Shown piece by piece: positions 15,135 to 24,494 of a stretch of DNA of 64,000 bases. Position 1 is the stretch's first letter; the number at the start of each line of letters is the position of its first letter. The DNA lies in assembly GCA_017937705.1 (NCBI GenBank), contig JAGBDC010000026.1:51830-115829 (forward strand). Reading direction: 5' to 3'. A program made the position numbers and the translations under genes. Source of the DNA: Alphaproteobacteria bacterium (lineage in GTDB: Bacteria; Pseudomonadota; Alphaproteobacteria; RF32; CAG-239). The notes under the pieces were generated by a model that worked only from the letters and a program-made list of their open reading frames with translations, searched no databases and was not told where the DNA came from.

Positions 15135-16874
15135 TTAATCCATTTCCGGCCACTGATTATGCTTTAATTGTTCTAAACTTTTGCTTTTAAGACCACGACG
15201 AGAGTTATAAATCCAATAGTTAGCAACAACTTTTTTAACATAAAGCCTTGTTTCTCTCCAAGGTATCATTTCAACAAAAAGTAACGGATCATTTTCATAA
15301 TTATTTTTATCCAACCATTTTTTCACATTATGTGGTCCGCCATTATATGATGCAGCCAGTAAAAACAAGTTATTCCCGACATTTTCATCATTTAATAAAA
15401 TGTCCACATAATTTTGACCTATGGTTAAATTATTCATTTTATCAAATAATAAACTGCACCCTTTTTTATATTCTTTATCTTTAGTAACATTCGCCGCAGT
15501 ATTCGGCATAATTTGCATTAAACCGCAAGCTCCGGCATGGCTTTTTACCGTATGATTAAAAAGAGATTCTTGACGTGTTAGAGCCCATATCCACGATTGA
15601 TTAATTTTCCATCCGTCAATCGGTACCCAATCCGGATAAGGATATAAAAAACCGTCATAGTTTCGACGTTTTTTATAATCTTTTAACCCATTTGCAATCA
15701 AATAGCTCAAATTTGCCAAACTGTATTGGCTGCTGATAAACATTACCAATTCTTTTTGCTTGGTTGTCAATTTTTTATAATGTTTGCGCAAATCTGCTTC
15801 TGCCAAATCAGTTTCACCAGCTTTTATTAATAAAATTGCCCTTCGAATAGTCGGTGATTTCACCAATTCGTTTTTATATTCTTCCGTTTTCAAACTATTA
15901 AAATGCGGAACAATTCGCCAGTCATAGTCAATTGGTCTTCCCAATTGCGCTTTTGCCAATATACCATAAAAAGTTCTTTCATAAGTAGATGCTTTACGTA
16001 AATATGCCATTGCAGTTTTGGTTTTTCCAAGTTTAAGATTTGCACGATATGCCCAATATGCCCCCGATGCTAAAAGCCATTTATCATCATTATCATATCC
16101 GGATAATTGACCAAACAAGGATGCTGCTGTTTTATAATTTTTCATTTTCCAAGCAGCCATCCCGCCAAACCATGCTGCAGTAGGCTCTTTACTTCTTCTT
16201 ATAGCTTTTCTGGTCCATTGCAAAGCTTGTTCATATTCACCTTCATAAAAATATGAAGCCGCTAAGGTGGCGCTCATTCCATCATAATTTTTATCAGGAA
16301 TTGTCATTCTGAATTTATAATCATTCATAATTTCGGTTGCTTTTTTATTGTCAGTTTTCCTGATTGCAACCAAAAAATCATATATCTTATCTTTTACATA
16401 TTTCCTATCAGACGTTTCCAATTTAGCATAATCATTTCTAAACCATTCATAGGAAGCATAAATTTTAGGTTTTACTTTTTGTTTTTTAGATTTTGTTTTT
16501 TTATATTTCGGATTTTTTACAACAGACAAAGCTTTTACAGCTTCATATTGCGGTAGGTAGGGATATTTTTTTAACCAACTCTGCAATTCTTCATAATTTG
16601 TATCATAATCAGTAGTCAAATATTTTTGCGCAAGCACATGCCCCATGAGAGCATCACTGTTAAGTTTTAATATAAGTTTATCGGCCTTTTTATAATCATT
16701 ATTTCTGATTGCCTTAAAAATTCTTTTATATCTTACAACATCTTGAGCTGTAATATTTGCATTTTTTAAGATATTTTCATATAACGAATCATCAATAATT
16801 TTGACCGTAGAAACGGTTGCAGCGGCCGAAGCCGCCCACAACAAACAAAATAAAAATACAAACAACTTTTTCAT
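15135..16874 (-). CDS. slt: Soluble lytic murein transglycosylase
   Basis: Cleaves the MurNAc-GlcNAc bond in peptidoglycan with 1,6-anhydro product formation, in the periplasm. The 579-residue product has a signal peptide (1-19), a long alpha-superhelical region with TPR-like repeats (about 30-420), and a C-terminal SLT domain: IWALTRQESLFNHTVKSHAGACGLMQIMP (catalytic Glu in RQES), then AASYNGGPHNVKKWL and IPWRETRLYVKKVVANYWIY. GGGGAG ribosome site. Alphaproteobacterial homologues share this layout. Confidence 0.93.
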   Translation of the reverse strand: MKKLFVFLFCLLWAASAAATVSTVKIIDDSLYENILKNANITAQDVVRYKRIFKAIRNNDYKKADKLILKLNSDALMGHVLAQKYLTTDYDTNYEELQSWLKKYPYLPQYEAVKALSVVKNPKYKKTKSKKQKVKPKIYASYEWFRNDYAKLETSDRKYVKDKIYDFLVAIRKTDNKKATEIMNDYKFRMTIPDKNYDGMSATLAASYFYEGEYEQALQWTRKAIRRSKEPTAAWFGGMAAWKMKNYKTAASLFGQLSGYDNDDKWLLASGAYWAYRANLKLGKTKTAMAYLRKASTYERTFYGILAKAQLGRPIDYDWRIVPHFNSLKTEEYKNELVKSPTIRRAILLIKAGETDLAEADLRKHYKKLTTKQKELVMFISSQYSLANLSYLIANGLKDYKKRRNYDGFLYPYPDWVPIDGWKINQSWIWALTRQESLFNHTVKSHAGACGLMQIMPNTAANVTKDKEYKKGCSLLFDKMNNLTIGQNYVDILLNDENVGNNLFLLAASYNGGPHNVKKWLDKNNYENDPLLFVEMIPWRETRLYVKKVVANYWIYNSRRGLKSKSLEQLKHNQWPEMD

Positions 16875-16889
16875 AGCATCTCCCCATAA

Positions 16890-17570
16890 TTAAGATGCAC
16901 GCGTTACCCATCTTACCTTATCGGCACAAGTACGTTGGGACAAACCTTTAGCTCTACATCTGTTAATTATGATATTAGGTGTCTTATCCATAGAATAACA
17001 TCCGTCACCGAGCAAAGTATAATTAAAATGATTTTCTACTTGTGGTGGCACATCATTAAAACTCAGCACTGTTTCCATATTCGGCCATTTTAAACGATAA
17101 CTTATATTAGTTATTTTATCCTTTAGTGTAGTTGAAATAGCAAAAAGCATTGAGCAACGGGTTTGACCTGAAGCACTACGATAAACCTTAAAATTTTTCA
17201 TATAAAGCAATATCAATTCTTTATCATTATTTTTATTATCTGCAATTTTATATTCTACATATTTGATTGGACTATAATTTGCAGGAGCCGGTTGGGCTTT
17301 AGGCTGTTGTTTTCTTTGTTGAGCAACATATCCCTGCTGTTGTGTCCCGTATGCCGGATTATATCCTTGCTGTTGATATTGTTGAACAGGCTTTTGAGCA
17401 GCATTCGGTTGTGCATATTGTTGATTAGCACCAGACACTGCTTTTTGTTGAGCTTGTTCCTCCGTACGTTGAGCGGAAACATTATTACTAAAAAACTGCG
17501 CATACAACGGAGATGCAGTGAGCATCCCCGCCACAGCAACAGATAAAACAACTTTCTTATTTATCCGCAT
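16890..17570 (-). CDS. Exported Gln-rich protein with Cys-containing C-terminal domain
   Basis: A 226-residue protein: signal peptide 1-24, a Gln/Ala/Pro/Tyr-rich low-complexity region (about 30-100) and a globular C-terminal domain with SASGQTRCSMLFAI, LLGDGCYSMDKTP, RCRAKG and RTCADKVRWV, suggesting disulfides. Family not recognised. It lies 15 bases upstream of slt and 19 bases downstream of another exported protein, so the three are likely one unit acting in the periplasm. Confidence 0.75.
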   Translation of the reverse strand: MRINKKVVLSVAVAGMLTASPLYAQFFSNNVSAQRTEEQAQQKAVSGANQQYAQPNAAQKPVQQYQQQGYNPAYGTQQQGYVAQQRKQQPKAQPAPANYSPIKYVEYKIADNKNNDKELILLYMKNFKVYRSASGQTRCSMLFAISTTLKDKITNISYRLKWPNMETVLSFNDVPPQVENHFNYTLLGDGCYSMDKTPNIIINRCRAKGLSQRTCADKVRWVTRAS

Positions 17571-17589
17571 AACGAACTCTTTCTTTTAA

Positions 17590-18309
17590 CTATTTAATAC
17601 CTGAAACAACCGAATTTGCAGTATCAATTGCAGAAACGGCCTTTCTGTACATGTCATCAACTTGAGACTTGTTCTTTCTATTAGCTTCTTCTCGCTCTGC
17701 GTTTTCAGCATCTACCGAAACAGCTTTAAATTCGAGATAGTATTGAGGATCTTCTGCAGACACATATTGGAATATACGATTACAACCTGCTTCTGCACCG
17801 CGACCTCGATTACTTACATTAGCCTTTCCGCCTTTAGGAGTTTCTAAATTACAGCTTTTTACAGAATGTTTTACATTATCAATCATCAAAAAACATCTGT
17901 CTGTATTAGCTCTACTCTTAACAGCAATCTGAGTAGCCGGCTTAATTGTCGGAATTTCAATCATAACTTCGACATCAGGATCTGTTACACGTTCAGTTGC
18001 ACTACGACCTCTGCTTGTACCACGTCTATTCTTTGCCTCGTCTTCTTTTTTCTCTTTTTCAATTACTCCATTGATTGCCTCATCTTTCCATGCCAATCCC
18101 ATAGAAGCATTTCTTACTGTATATGAAGAACGATTATAAAATGTTGTAACGAAGTCACAACCGACCACTTCTCCCTCGGCACTTTTAACCGGAGTAATGT
18201 CGTGAATCTTAAAAAGAACAGCCTCTTCTTCTGCTGCTTTTGCCGAATTAATACTTGTAGCCACTAAAAGAGTTGCGGCCAATCCTAAAACTTTTTTGCA
18301 GATACTCAT
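17590..18309 (-). CDS. Exported protein of unknown function
   Basis: A 239-residue product with a signal peptide (cleavage after SAKA), then FKIHDITPVKSAEGEVVGCDFVTTFYNRSSYTVRNASMGLAWKDEA, a charged segment with RRGTSRGRS, and several cysteines in the mature part. The layout (domain with paired Cys and conserved W) resembles the exported protein at 16890-17570 in general style; distant relationship is possible but not shown. AAGGAA ribosome site. First gene of the likely three-gene unit with slt. Confidence 0.72.
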   Translation of the reverse strand: MSICKKVLGLAATLLVATSINSAKAAEEEAVLFKIHDITPVKSAEGEVVGCDFVTTFYNRSSYTVRNASMGLAWKDEAINGVIEKEKKEDEAKNRRGTSRGRSATERVTDPDVEVMIEIPTIKPATQIAVKSRANTDRCFLMIDNVKHSVKSCNLETPKGGKANVSNRGRGAEAGCNRIFQYVSAEDPQYYLEFKAVSVDAENAEREEANRKNKSQVDDMYRKAVSAIDTANSVVSGIK

Positions 18310-18391
18310 TGTGTTTTCCTTAAAGTTGTTAATATTTTCTTGTTATAATAATTCATAATATATAATTTGCCAACAAATTATGAACAAAATC

Positions 18392-19162
18392 CTAATTATT
18401 AAATATTTTTTTTGCCAAACGCAAAAAATCACTCCAAGTTTTCGCTTTTTGAGCAGGATTTCGTAATAAATATGCCGGATGAAAAGTAGGTAACAACGGA
18501 ATGGTCACTCCGGGACGCACATTATATTCCAACCATTTGCCCCTTATTTTCGAAATAGCTTCTTCAGCATCCAGCAAAACATTCGCTGCCGGTGCTCCAA
18601 GTGCAACAATAACATCAGGATTGATGAGTTCAATTTTTCTTTTCAAAAACGGAAGACATACTGCAATTTCAGCATCAGTAGGTGTCCGATTCCCGGGAGG
18701 GCGCCACATTACCAAATTGGTTATATAGCATTTCGATCTTTCAACACCGATTGATTGTAAAATTTTATCCAATAATTGCCCGCATTTACCGACAAAAGGT
18801 TGCCCGGTTCTATCTTCATCAGCCCCGGGTGCTTCCCCGACAAATAGTATTTTTGCTTGCTCATCACCATCACCAAAAACTGTATTTTTAGCATTTAACT
18901 TTAACGAGCATCCGTCAAAATTATCCACAGCTTTCCTTAATTCTTCTAAAGTTTGAGCTTTTTCACAAAGTTCACGAGCATTTTTGCATGCGGTAGAGCT
19001 CATCTGTGCCAAATCGGTTATAGCAGGCCTTGTATCAATCGGAGCTTTTTCATTTTCTTTAACTATTAATTGTTTGTTTTCCGCCACAAAAGGCTTATCA
19101 CCGCAGAAAGCATCTACGCCGACAGATAAATACCATTCCAAAAGTTCTTTTTCGTTCATCAT
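18392..19162 (-). CDS. Uracil-DNA glycosylase, family 4/5-like
   Basis: Removes uracil from DNA in base-excision repair. The 256-residue product has the superfamily motifs: VFGDG, FVGEAPGADEDRTGQPFVGKCGQLLDKIL, YITNLVMWRPPGNRTPT and the C-terminal LPTFHPAYLLRNPAQKAKTW. Family-4 enzymes bind a 4Fe-4S cluster with four cysteines; here the usual VKC before RPPGNR is VMW and the N-terminal CxxC is not evident, so the cluster is probably absent, as I recall for many alphaproteobacterial members. The N-terminal 85 residues are an extension of unknown role. Confidence 0.88.
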   Translation of the reverse strand: MMNEKELLEWYLSVGVDAFCGDKPFVAENKQLIVKENEKAPIDTRPAITDLAQMSSTACKNARELCEKAQTLEELRKAVDNFDGCSLKLNAKNTVFGDGDEQAKILFVGEAPGADEDRTGQPFVGKCGQLLDKILQSIGVERSKCYITNLVMWRPPGNRTPTDAEIAVCLPFLKRKIELINPDVIVALGAPAANVLLDAEEAISKIRGKWLEYNVRPGVTIPLLPTFHPAYLLRNPAQKAKTWSDFLRLAKKIFNN

Positions 19163-19289
19163 ATTGCTATGCTAAGCTTTTACTTTATTTTTTGCAATAA
19201 ATAATTACATCTGTATGCATAATTTATATTGTATTGCTCGACAGTTTCGTTTAGAATGACGGAGTATTTTTTTGGGGAGCTTAATAATA

Positions 19290-21062
19290 ATGGAAAAATC
19301 AGCTTTTGCATTGGCGATTGCAGCCGGCATAATTTTTACAAACACTTGTTGCACTGTTGAACGCAACAATCAACAAATAGAGTACTACGTATCAGCTCCT
19401 AATATCGGAGTTAATAATTATGGCGCATACTTAGCCGGACGTATTGCCCTTTTGCGACATGATTTAAACCAATCTGCAAATTACTATATGATAGCCGAAA
19501 AAACTGCTCCTAAAGAACAAATGTTGTCTTCACAGCTATATACGATTTTAGCTTCACAAGGTAGAATCGAAGAAGCAATAAAATATGCCGATTCTGCAAT
19601 TACAAACGGAGATAAAAGCCCGTTTATACATACAATGAAATCCGTATATAACACCAAACAACAAAACTACGAAGAAGCTCTCAAAGATTTACAAAAATGT
19701 GATAATGAATTGGCTAAGATATTAATAAATCCGCTTATGTCCGCATGGAACTATGCCGGTTTGGGACAATATGAAAAAGCCATTGAACAAATTAATCCCC
19801 TATTTAAAGAAGAGACATTTAAAGCAATAGCATTGCTTCATGCCGGAGCAATCAGTGATTATATGGGAAAAACAGACGAAGCCGATAAACATTACAGCCT
19901 ATTAATGCAAATTTCCAATATGAAAATCACCTTTTATCCGGCCAGAATTATAACCAATTTCTATTTACGACAAAACAACAAGGAAAAACTTGACAAGGTT
20001 ATCGAAAAGATTGGAAGCAATAATAACATAATAACCAAAAATTTTATCGATGATATTCGTAAATCAGATTCTTCGGTAGCTCCGATTCTATCTTCTCCCG
20101 CAATAGGAATGTCTGATGTATTATTTGCTGTTGCATTACTTATACAACAGGCTCCTAACGGTGATGAAGTCGCCCTGTTGTTTTCGTCTTTATCTGCCTA
20201 CATAAATCCCGAATATGATTTATCAAAAATTTTAATGGGCGATATTCTCGAAAAAAAGGAATTGCGTAAAGAAGCCAATGAAATCTATACTCAAATTAGC
20301 GAAAAAGATTATAGCTATCATTCCGCTCAATACAAAATTGCATATAATTTAATTGAGATGGAACAATATCGTACTGCCGAAAAAATATTGCTCGAACTGG
20401 TAAAAAATACTCCTCCCTCCCCGTCTACATACAAACTTTTAGGAGAAACTACCAGATTGACAAAACGTAATAAAGATGCCGTTATATATTACCAAAAGGC
20501 TATCGATTTGTTTCCTAAAGAACATCGCACGGAACAGGCTTGGGATATTATCTTTGCTCAAGGAATGGCATATTCTGCTATGGGAGATAAAAGCAAGGCT
20601 GAAAAATGTTTCAGAAAAGTACTATATGTACAACCTCATCCGGCAATAAAGAATCATCTCGGTTATGAACTGTTGATGAATAATAAAAATATTGAAGAAG
20701 CTGCCGAATTGATTGTAAGTGCATATAACCAAGCTCAAGAAGAAGGCACTATCGTCGATAGTTTGGGTTGGTTGTTATATCATCTCGGAGATTATGAAAG
20801 ATCTGCCGACTATCTTGAAAAGGCATCCGATTTATCTCCTTCCGAAGCGGTTATATATGATCACCTTGGTGATGCTTATTGGGAACTCGGACGTAAAGAT
20901 GAAGCAATTTTTCAATGGAACCATGCTATAAGTCTTAACGACGATTCGGGAGAATTGGATAAAGACGTCACAAAGCACAAAATAGAAAACGGCAAAACTC
21001 CATTTACCCCTCTGTCGTATGACAAAGAAAAAATGGATAAAATATTGTCAAAAATAAAATAA
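19290..21062 (+). CDS. Large TPR-repeat lipoprotein or exported protein
   Basis: A 590-residue product with an N-terminal signal sequence ending in FTNTCCTVE (possible lipobox Cys), then helical repeats throughout. TPR signatures are clearest at ALKDLQKCDNEL, YRTAEKILLELVKNTPPSPSTYKLLGETTRL..KDAVIYYQKAIDLFP, AMGDKSKAEKCFRKVLYVQP and the last repeats VYDHLGDAYWELGRKDEAIFQWNHAI. TPR arrays mediate protein contacts, often in cell-envelope assembly. The ATG at 19290 has GGGGAG. It is monocistronic, ending in a strong terminator. Confidence 0.85.
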   Translation: MEKSAFALAIAAGIIFTNTCCTVERNNQQIEYYVSAPNIGVNNYGAYLAGRIALLRHDLNQSANYYMIAEKTAPKEQMLSSQLYTILASQGRIEEAIKYADSAITNGDKSPFIHTMKSVYNTKQQNYEEALKDLQKCDNELAKILINPLMSAWNYAGLGQYEKAIEQINPLFKEETFKAIALLHAGAISDYMGKTDEADKHYSLLMQISNMKITFYPARIITNFYLRQNNKEKLDKVIEKIGSNNNIITKNFIDDIRKSDSSVAPILSSPAIGMSDVLFAVALLIQQAPNGDEVALLFSSLSAYINPEYDLSKILMGDILEKKELRKEANEIYTQISEKDYSYHSAQYKIAYNLIEMEQYRTAEKILLELVKNTPPSPSTYKLLGETTRLTKRNKDAVIYYQKAIDLFPKEHRTEQAWDIIFAQGMAYSAMGDKSKAEKCFRKVLYVQPHPAIKNHLGYELLMNNKNIEEAAELIVSAYNQAQEEGTIVDSLGWLLYHLGDYERSADYLEKASDLSPSEAVIYDHLGDAYWELGRKDEAIFQWNHAISLNDDSGELDKDVTKHKIENGKTPFTPLSYDKEKMDKILSKIK

Positions 21063-21072
21063 TCTATCTTTC

Positions 21073-21100
21073 AAACCGCTCATAATCGAGCGGTTTTTTA
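21073..21100 (+). terminator. Terminator of the TPR gene
   Basis: AACCGCTC (21074-21081) pairs with GAGCGGTT (21088-21095), followed by TTTT. Confidence 0.85.
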
Positions 21101-21117
21101 TTGTCCTTTTAATTTTT

Positions 21118-21206
21118 GTCATTGCGAGAAAATTTTTAATTTTCGTGGCAATCCGGTTTCTATATCGTCATTACGAGCGACGAAGTCTTGCGAAGCAATC
21201 CGGAAA
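21118..21206 (+). repeat. Two diverged copies of a GTCATTGCGAG...GCAATCC dispersed repeat
   Basis: Copy 1 (21118-21158) begins GTCATTGCGAG and ends GGCAATCCGG; copy 2 (21166-21204) begins CGTCATTACGAG and ends GAAGCAATCCGG. They share their conserved ends with the perfect inverted repeats at 56667 and 57001 around the GIY-YIG gene, in the orientation of the left copy. No gene lies between them. They are probably decayed ends of the same type of element. Confidence 0.75.
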
Positions 21207-21225
21207 CATTATGACAGCACCATAA

Positions 21226-21260
21226 AAAACTCGGGATTTTGATTAATCCCGAGTTTTTTT
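21226..21260. terminator. Bidirectional terminator
   Basis: AAAACTCGGGATT (21226-21238) pairs with AATCCCGAGTTTT (21245-21257), with T and A runs on either side. It overlaps the stop codon of the small minus-strand gene at 21259. Confidence 0.8.
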
Positions 21261-21450
21261 AATACTCATCACACCAGAATTTTTCCATCTTTTTGCGATT
21301 ATATTTTGTTTCAGGAGTCGGAGTATTATGTGATGTAAATGGTTTACCGTTATGGTCCTCTATTTCTTCCTCTCTTTGCATTTTTCTATTATGTTTAACA
21401 ATTTCTCTAACCTCTTTAATTTTCTTTTTTGTTTCCCGTTTATCTGCCAT
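21259..21450 (-). CDS. Small charged protein of unknown function
   Basis: A 63-residue highly charged protein (MADKRETKKKIKEVREIVKH...), first half probably one long helix, second half with NGKPFTSHNTPTPETKYNRKKMEKFW. A GGGAG site is well placed before the ATG, which supports it being a real gene. No family recognised. Confidence 0.6.
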   Translation of the reverse strand: MADKRETKKKIKEVREIVKHNRKMQREEEIEDHNGKPFTSHNTPTPETKYNRKKMEKFWCDEY

Positions 21451-21515
21451 AAGCTTAACTCCCTATGATAAAAACATGGATTTATCATATCACAAAAAAG
21501 TAAAAAAATAAAGGG

Positions 21516-22475
21516 CTAGTTTTTTAGCCCTGTTTTGATAAAATCTCGCAAACTTTCCTTATCTTGCCACTCTATTTCTATTTCTAATACTTTGAAATGG
21601 TGTTGTAAATCCTGCGGTATTTTCACAAAATCTTTTGCTGTCGTAATCAAATCGGCATCTTCTTTCCAAGCCATATCAATTAGTTCTTTAAGTTCTTTTT
21701 CCGAATAAAAATGATGATCGGGAAAATCAAAAGTTTTTATGACATTAGCTCCCAATTCTTGCAACGAATTATAAAACTTTTCCGGCCGCCCTATTCCTGC
21801 AAAAGCAATGAGCTTTCCGCAATTTTCCGGCAGTTCACAAGATTTCATTTTTCCATAAAAAATCGGCATATCTCCGAGTTTTTCTTTCAAATTAGTTTTA
21901 TCTTCTCCGATAATTATTGCGGCATTCGCTCTTTTAAGTCCTTTTGCAAAACTTTCTCTTAAAGGTCCTGCCGGTACGGGATAACCATTTCCTACACCGA
22001 TTCCCCCGTCAAAAACCAAAAAGGATATATCTTTTTGTAGCCCCGGGTTTTGAAAACCGTCATCCATAATCAAAATATCCGCACCATTTTCAATGGCCTT
22101 TTGCGCCGCCAATGCTCGATTATGATTTATGGAAACATCTGCCTCTTTTGCCAACAACAACGGCTCATCTCCGACATCATACGGAGTATGTTTATTTTTA
22201 TCTACCATAACACCGCAAAGCTTTCCGCCATAACCGCGAGAAATAAACATCGGTTTATAACCTAATTCTTTTGCAATTTGAGCTATTGAAACTGCCGTAG
22301 GTGTTTTTCCGGTTCCTCCGGCTGTCAAATTACCTATACATATAACCGGTTTTTCTGCTTTTTTTGACTTTTTGAATTTAAATCTTAATGCAGTCAAACC
22401 GGCATATATACTTCCCAACGGAAGCAACAAAAAAGAAACTAAATTTTTGTCTTTCCAATAGCAAGGAGTTCTCAT
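21516..22475 (-). CDS. lpxK: Tetraacyldisaccharide 4'-kinase LpxK
   Basis: Phosphorylates the 4' position of the lipid A disaccharide at the inner-membrane face. The 319-residue product shows the Walker A GGTGKTPT near residue 53, FISRGYGG, GDEPLLLA, DILIMDDGFQNPGLQKDISFLVFDG (Walker B region), PAGPLRES and the C-terminal TTAKDFVKIP. The start overlaps the waaA stop by four bases (ATGA). With waaA and the acyltransferase it makes a lipid A/Kdo operon. Confidence 0.95.
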   Translation of the reverse strand: MRTPCYWKDKNLVSFLLLPLGSIYAGLTALRFKFKKSKKAEKPVICIGNLTAGGTGKTPTAVSIAQIAKELGYKPMFISRGYGGKLCGVMVDKNKHTPYDVGDEPLLLAKEADVSINHNRALAAQKAIENGADILIMDDGFQNPGLQKDISFLVFDGGIGVGNGYPVPAGPLRESFAKGLKRANAAIIIGEDKTNLKEKLGDMPIFYGKMKSCELPENCGKLIAFAGIGRPEKFYNSLQELGANVIKTFDFPDHHFYSEKELKELIDMAWKEDADLITTAKDFVKIPQDLQHHFKVLEIEIEWQDKESLRDFIKTGLKN

Positions 22476-23740
22476 TCCGGCAAATAGCTCCTTACTTTTT
22501 CCATAATACCGTCAAGAACTTTAGCTTCAGATGTAGCCCAATTATATGCTAAACTTCTCTTAGCTTCCAAAAGCTCCTTATTTCCGAGTAATTGTTTTAC
22601 ATTATCAACCAAATCCAAAACATCATTAACTTGAATAACGGCATCGGCTTTTTTAGCTCTATTCATTGCATCGGTAAAGTTATGCATGTGTGGACCGACA
22701 ACAACAGCATCTCGGCAACGAGACGGCTCCATAAAGTTTTGACCGCCGTGAGGAATGAGTGAACCGCCAATAAATACTAACGGACAAATTCCATACCAAA
22801 TACCAAGTTCTCCGATAGTATCTGCAATATATACATCAGTTTCTGGAGTAATCGGTTCTTCTTTTGAGCGCAAAGATACCTTTAAACCCAAATCTTTTTG
22901 CATACGTTCTTGCAAATCAGGGCCACGATGCGGATGACGAGGTGCAACTAACAACAACAAATCCGGAAATTCTTTTTTGAGTTCATTGTGAAATTTAGCA
23001 ATTTTTATTTCTTCATCCTCATGAGTAGAACTTGCCAACCAAATTGTACGTCCGTTAATTTGTTTTTCTATTTCAGCCTTTTTCTCTTCATCAACAGGCA
23101 AAGGAAGTCCTGCATATTTCACATTTCCCAAACAAATTGCTTCCTTAGCACCCAAGACACGCAAACGATATGCATCTTCATCGGATTGACCTAAACAATA
23201 TGTAAAGCATGATAACAATTCTTTGCACACATAGTCAAATTGTTGCCAACGTTTGAAAGATTTGTTGGAAATTCGACCATTTACCAATATAAGCGGAATA
23301 TTTTTGCGTTTTATTGATGATAACATAGCCGGCCACAAATCGGACTCGAACCATAATACCGCATCCGGTTGCCAATGTTTTACAAAGCGTGTCGTAAACA
23401 CCGGATTATCAATAGGAATATATTGGTGAAAAGCTCTTTCAGGCAAACGTTTTCCCATCAACTCCGCAGATGTGGTTGTTCCGGTTGTAACCATAACATG
23501 AGCATCGGGATATGCTTCAAGCATACGATTAATCAAAGGTAACATTGAAAGAGATTCACCGACAGATGCACCATGGAACCAAAACAGTTTTCCTTCCGGA
23601 CGTTCTTTATTGGGACGACCGATACGTTCGTTAAAGCGTTTTACATCTTCTTTTCCTTTAAGTTTACGTTTTTTAATATATCTGCTGATTACTAAAGGAT
23701 ATAAAACTCTAATTAATGTATTGTATATTCTGATAAACAT
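22472..23740 (-). CDS. waaA: 3-deoxy-D-manno-octulosonic acid transferase WaaA
   Basis: Transfers Kdo from CMP-Kdo to lipid A precursor. The 422-residue GT-B enzyme has an N-terminal anchor, FNERIGRPNKERPEGKLFWFHGASVGESLSMLPLI (catalytic Glu in GASVGES), WFESDLWPAML, LVNGRIS, a central WLASSTHEDEE and C-terminal GGSLIPHGGQNFMEPS (CMP-Kdo site). Its ATG overlaps the upstream acyltransferase stop (TAATG), and its stop overlaps lpxK, so the three are translated together. Confidence 0.95.
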   Translation of the reverse strand: MFIRIYNTLIRVLYPLVISRYIKKRKLKGKEDVKRFNERIGRPNKERPEGKLFWFHGASVGESLSMLPLINRMLEAYPDAHVMVTTGTTTSAELMGKRLPERAFHQYIPIDNPVFTTRFVKHWQPDAVLWFESDLWPAMLSSIKRKNIPLILVNGRISNKSFKRWQQFDYVCKELLSCFTYCLGQSDEDAYRLRVLGAKEAICLGNVKYAGLPLPVDEEKKAEIEKQINGRTIWLASSTHEDEEIKIAKFHNELKKEFPDLLLLVAPRHPHRGPDLQERMQKDLGLKVSLRSKEEPITPETDVYIADTIGELGIWYGICPLVFIGGSLIPHGGQNFMEPSRCRDAVVVGPHMHNFTDAMNRAKKADAVIQVNDVLDLVDNVKQLLGNKELLEAKRSLAYNWATSEAKVLDGIMEKVRSYLPE

Positions 23741-24486
23741 TACTCTTTTTCCTCACGTTTACGTTTTGGTTTTGCGGCTACACCGGGTTCAATCTTCGGA
23801 AGTCCGAAAATTTTATCGGCTCTTAAAGTTAACATATTTAATTCGTTTTCGATTTCCTGACGATATTTTTCAACATCTTCTTTCGTTGCATCGGCAGGAA
23901 TATAATATGGCTTTGTAACATGAAGCGTTCCTCGACAGAAAGGTAATGGGATAAGCATAGCATCCCAACTTTTTGCAACAAAAGAATGTTCTATCGAATA
24001 GGTCGCTCCAAACACCGGTTTTCCGGACTTTTTAGCAAAATAAATCGGGCTTTCGTGCATTTTCATACGAGGTCCGCGAGGTCCATCCGGAATAATGGCA
24101 ATAGCCTCATTTTTTTCTAATGAATGAAGCAAATTAAGCGCTGCGGCATGAGCATCATTATTACTTGAACCATCTATGATGCCGAAACCGACTTTTTTTA
24201 GAAAACTGGCGGCAATTCGTCCGTCATTATGCGGAGAAACAAGGGCATTAAGCGGACGATTTCCGTTCCAAAAATATGGTATCATCAAGACCCGTCCGTG
24301 CCAAATTGTTAAAATGAGAGATTTTTCTTTTTCCCAAATCGGATAAAACTGATTTACTCCGAAAATTTGCCAACGAGTTGTCTTAAATACCAACAACCCG
24401 TAATAATACATAACCTTCCCTAAAAAAGAAGTAAATGCAGGTGATTTGGTAATTTTTTTAATATAATTCTTTATCTTTTTACGCAT
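23740..24486 (-). CDS. DUF374-type lysophospholipid/lipid A acyltransferase
   Basis: A 248-residue LPLAT-family enzyme with an N-terminal hydrophobic segment, TIWHGRVLMIPYF, SPHNDGRIAASFL, IIPDGPRGPRMKMHESPIYFAKKSGKPVFG and a basic C-terminal tail (KPKRKREEKE). DUF374 proteins include LpxJ, a secondary lipid A acyltransferase; the operon with waaA and lpxK makes that role the best guess, but it is an inference. TAATG overlap with waaA. Confidence 0.85.
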   Translation of the reverse strand: MRKKIKNYIKKITKSPAFTSFLGKVMYYYGLLVFKTTRWQIFGVNQFYPIWEKEKSLILTIWHGRVLMIPYFWNGNRPLNALVSPHNDGRIAASFLKKVGFGIIDGSSNNDAHAAALNLLHSLEKNEAIAIIPDGPRGPRMKMHESPIYFAKKSGKPVFGATYSIEHSFVAKSWDAMLIPLPFCRGTLHVTKPYYIPADATKEDVEKYRQEIENELNMLTLRADKIFGLPKIEPGVAAKPKRKREEKE

Positions 24487-24494
24487 TTTTCTCT

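Noticed and set aside
17255-17551. Open frames on both strands inside the Gln-rich exported gene
   Set aside because: Low-complexity CAA repeats keep several frames open; only the frame with signal peptide and Cys-domain is credible.
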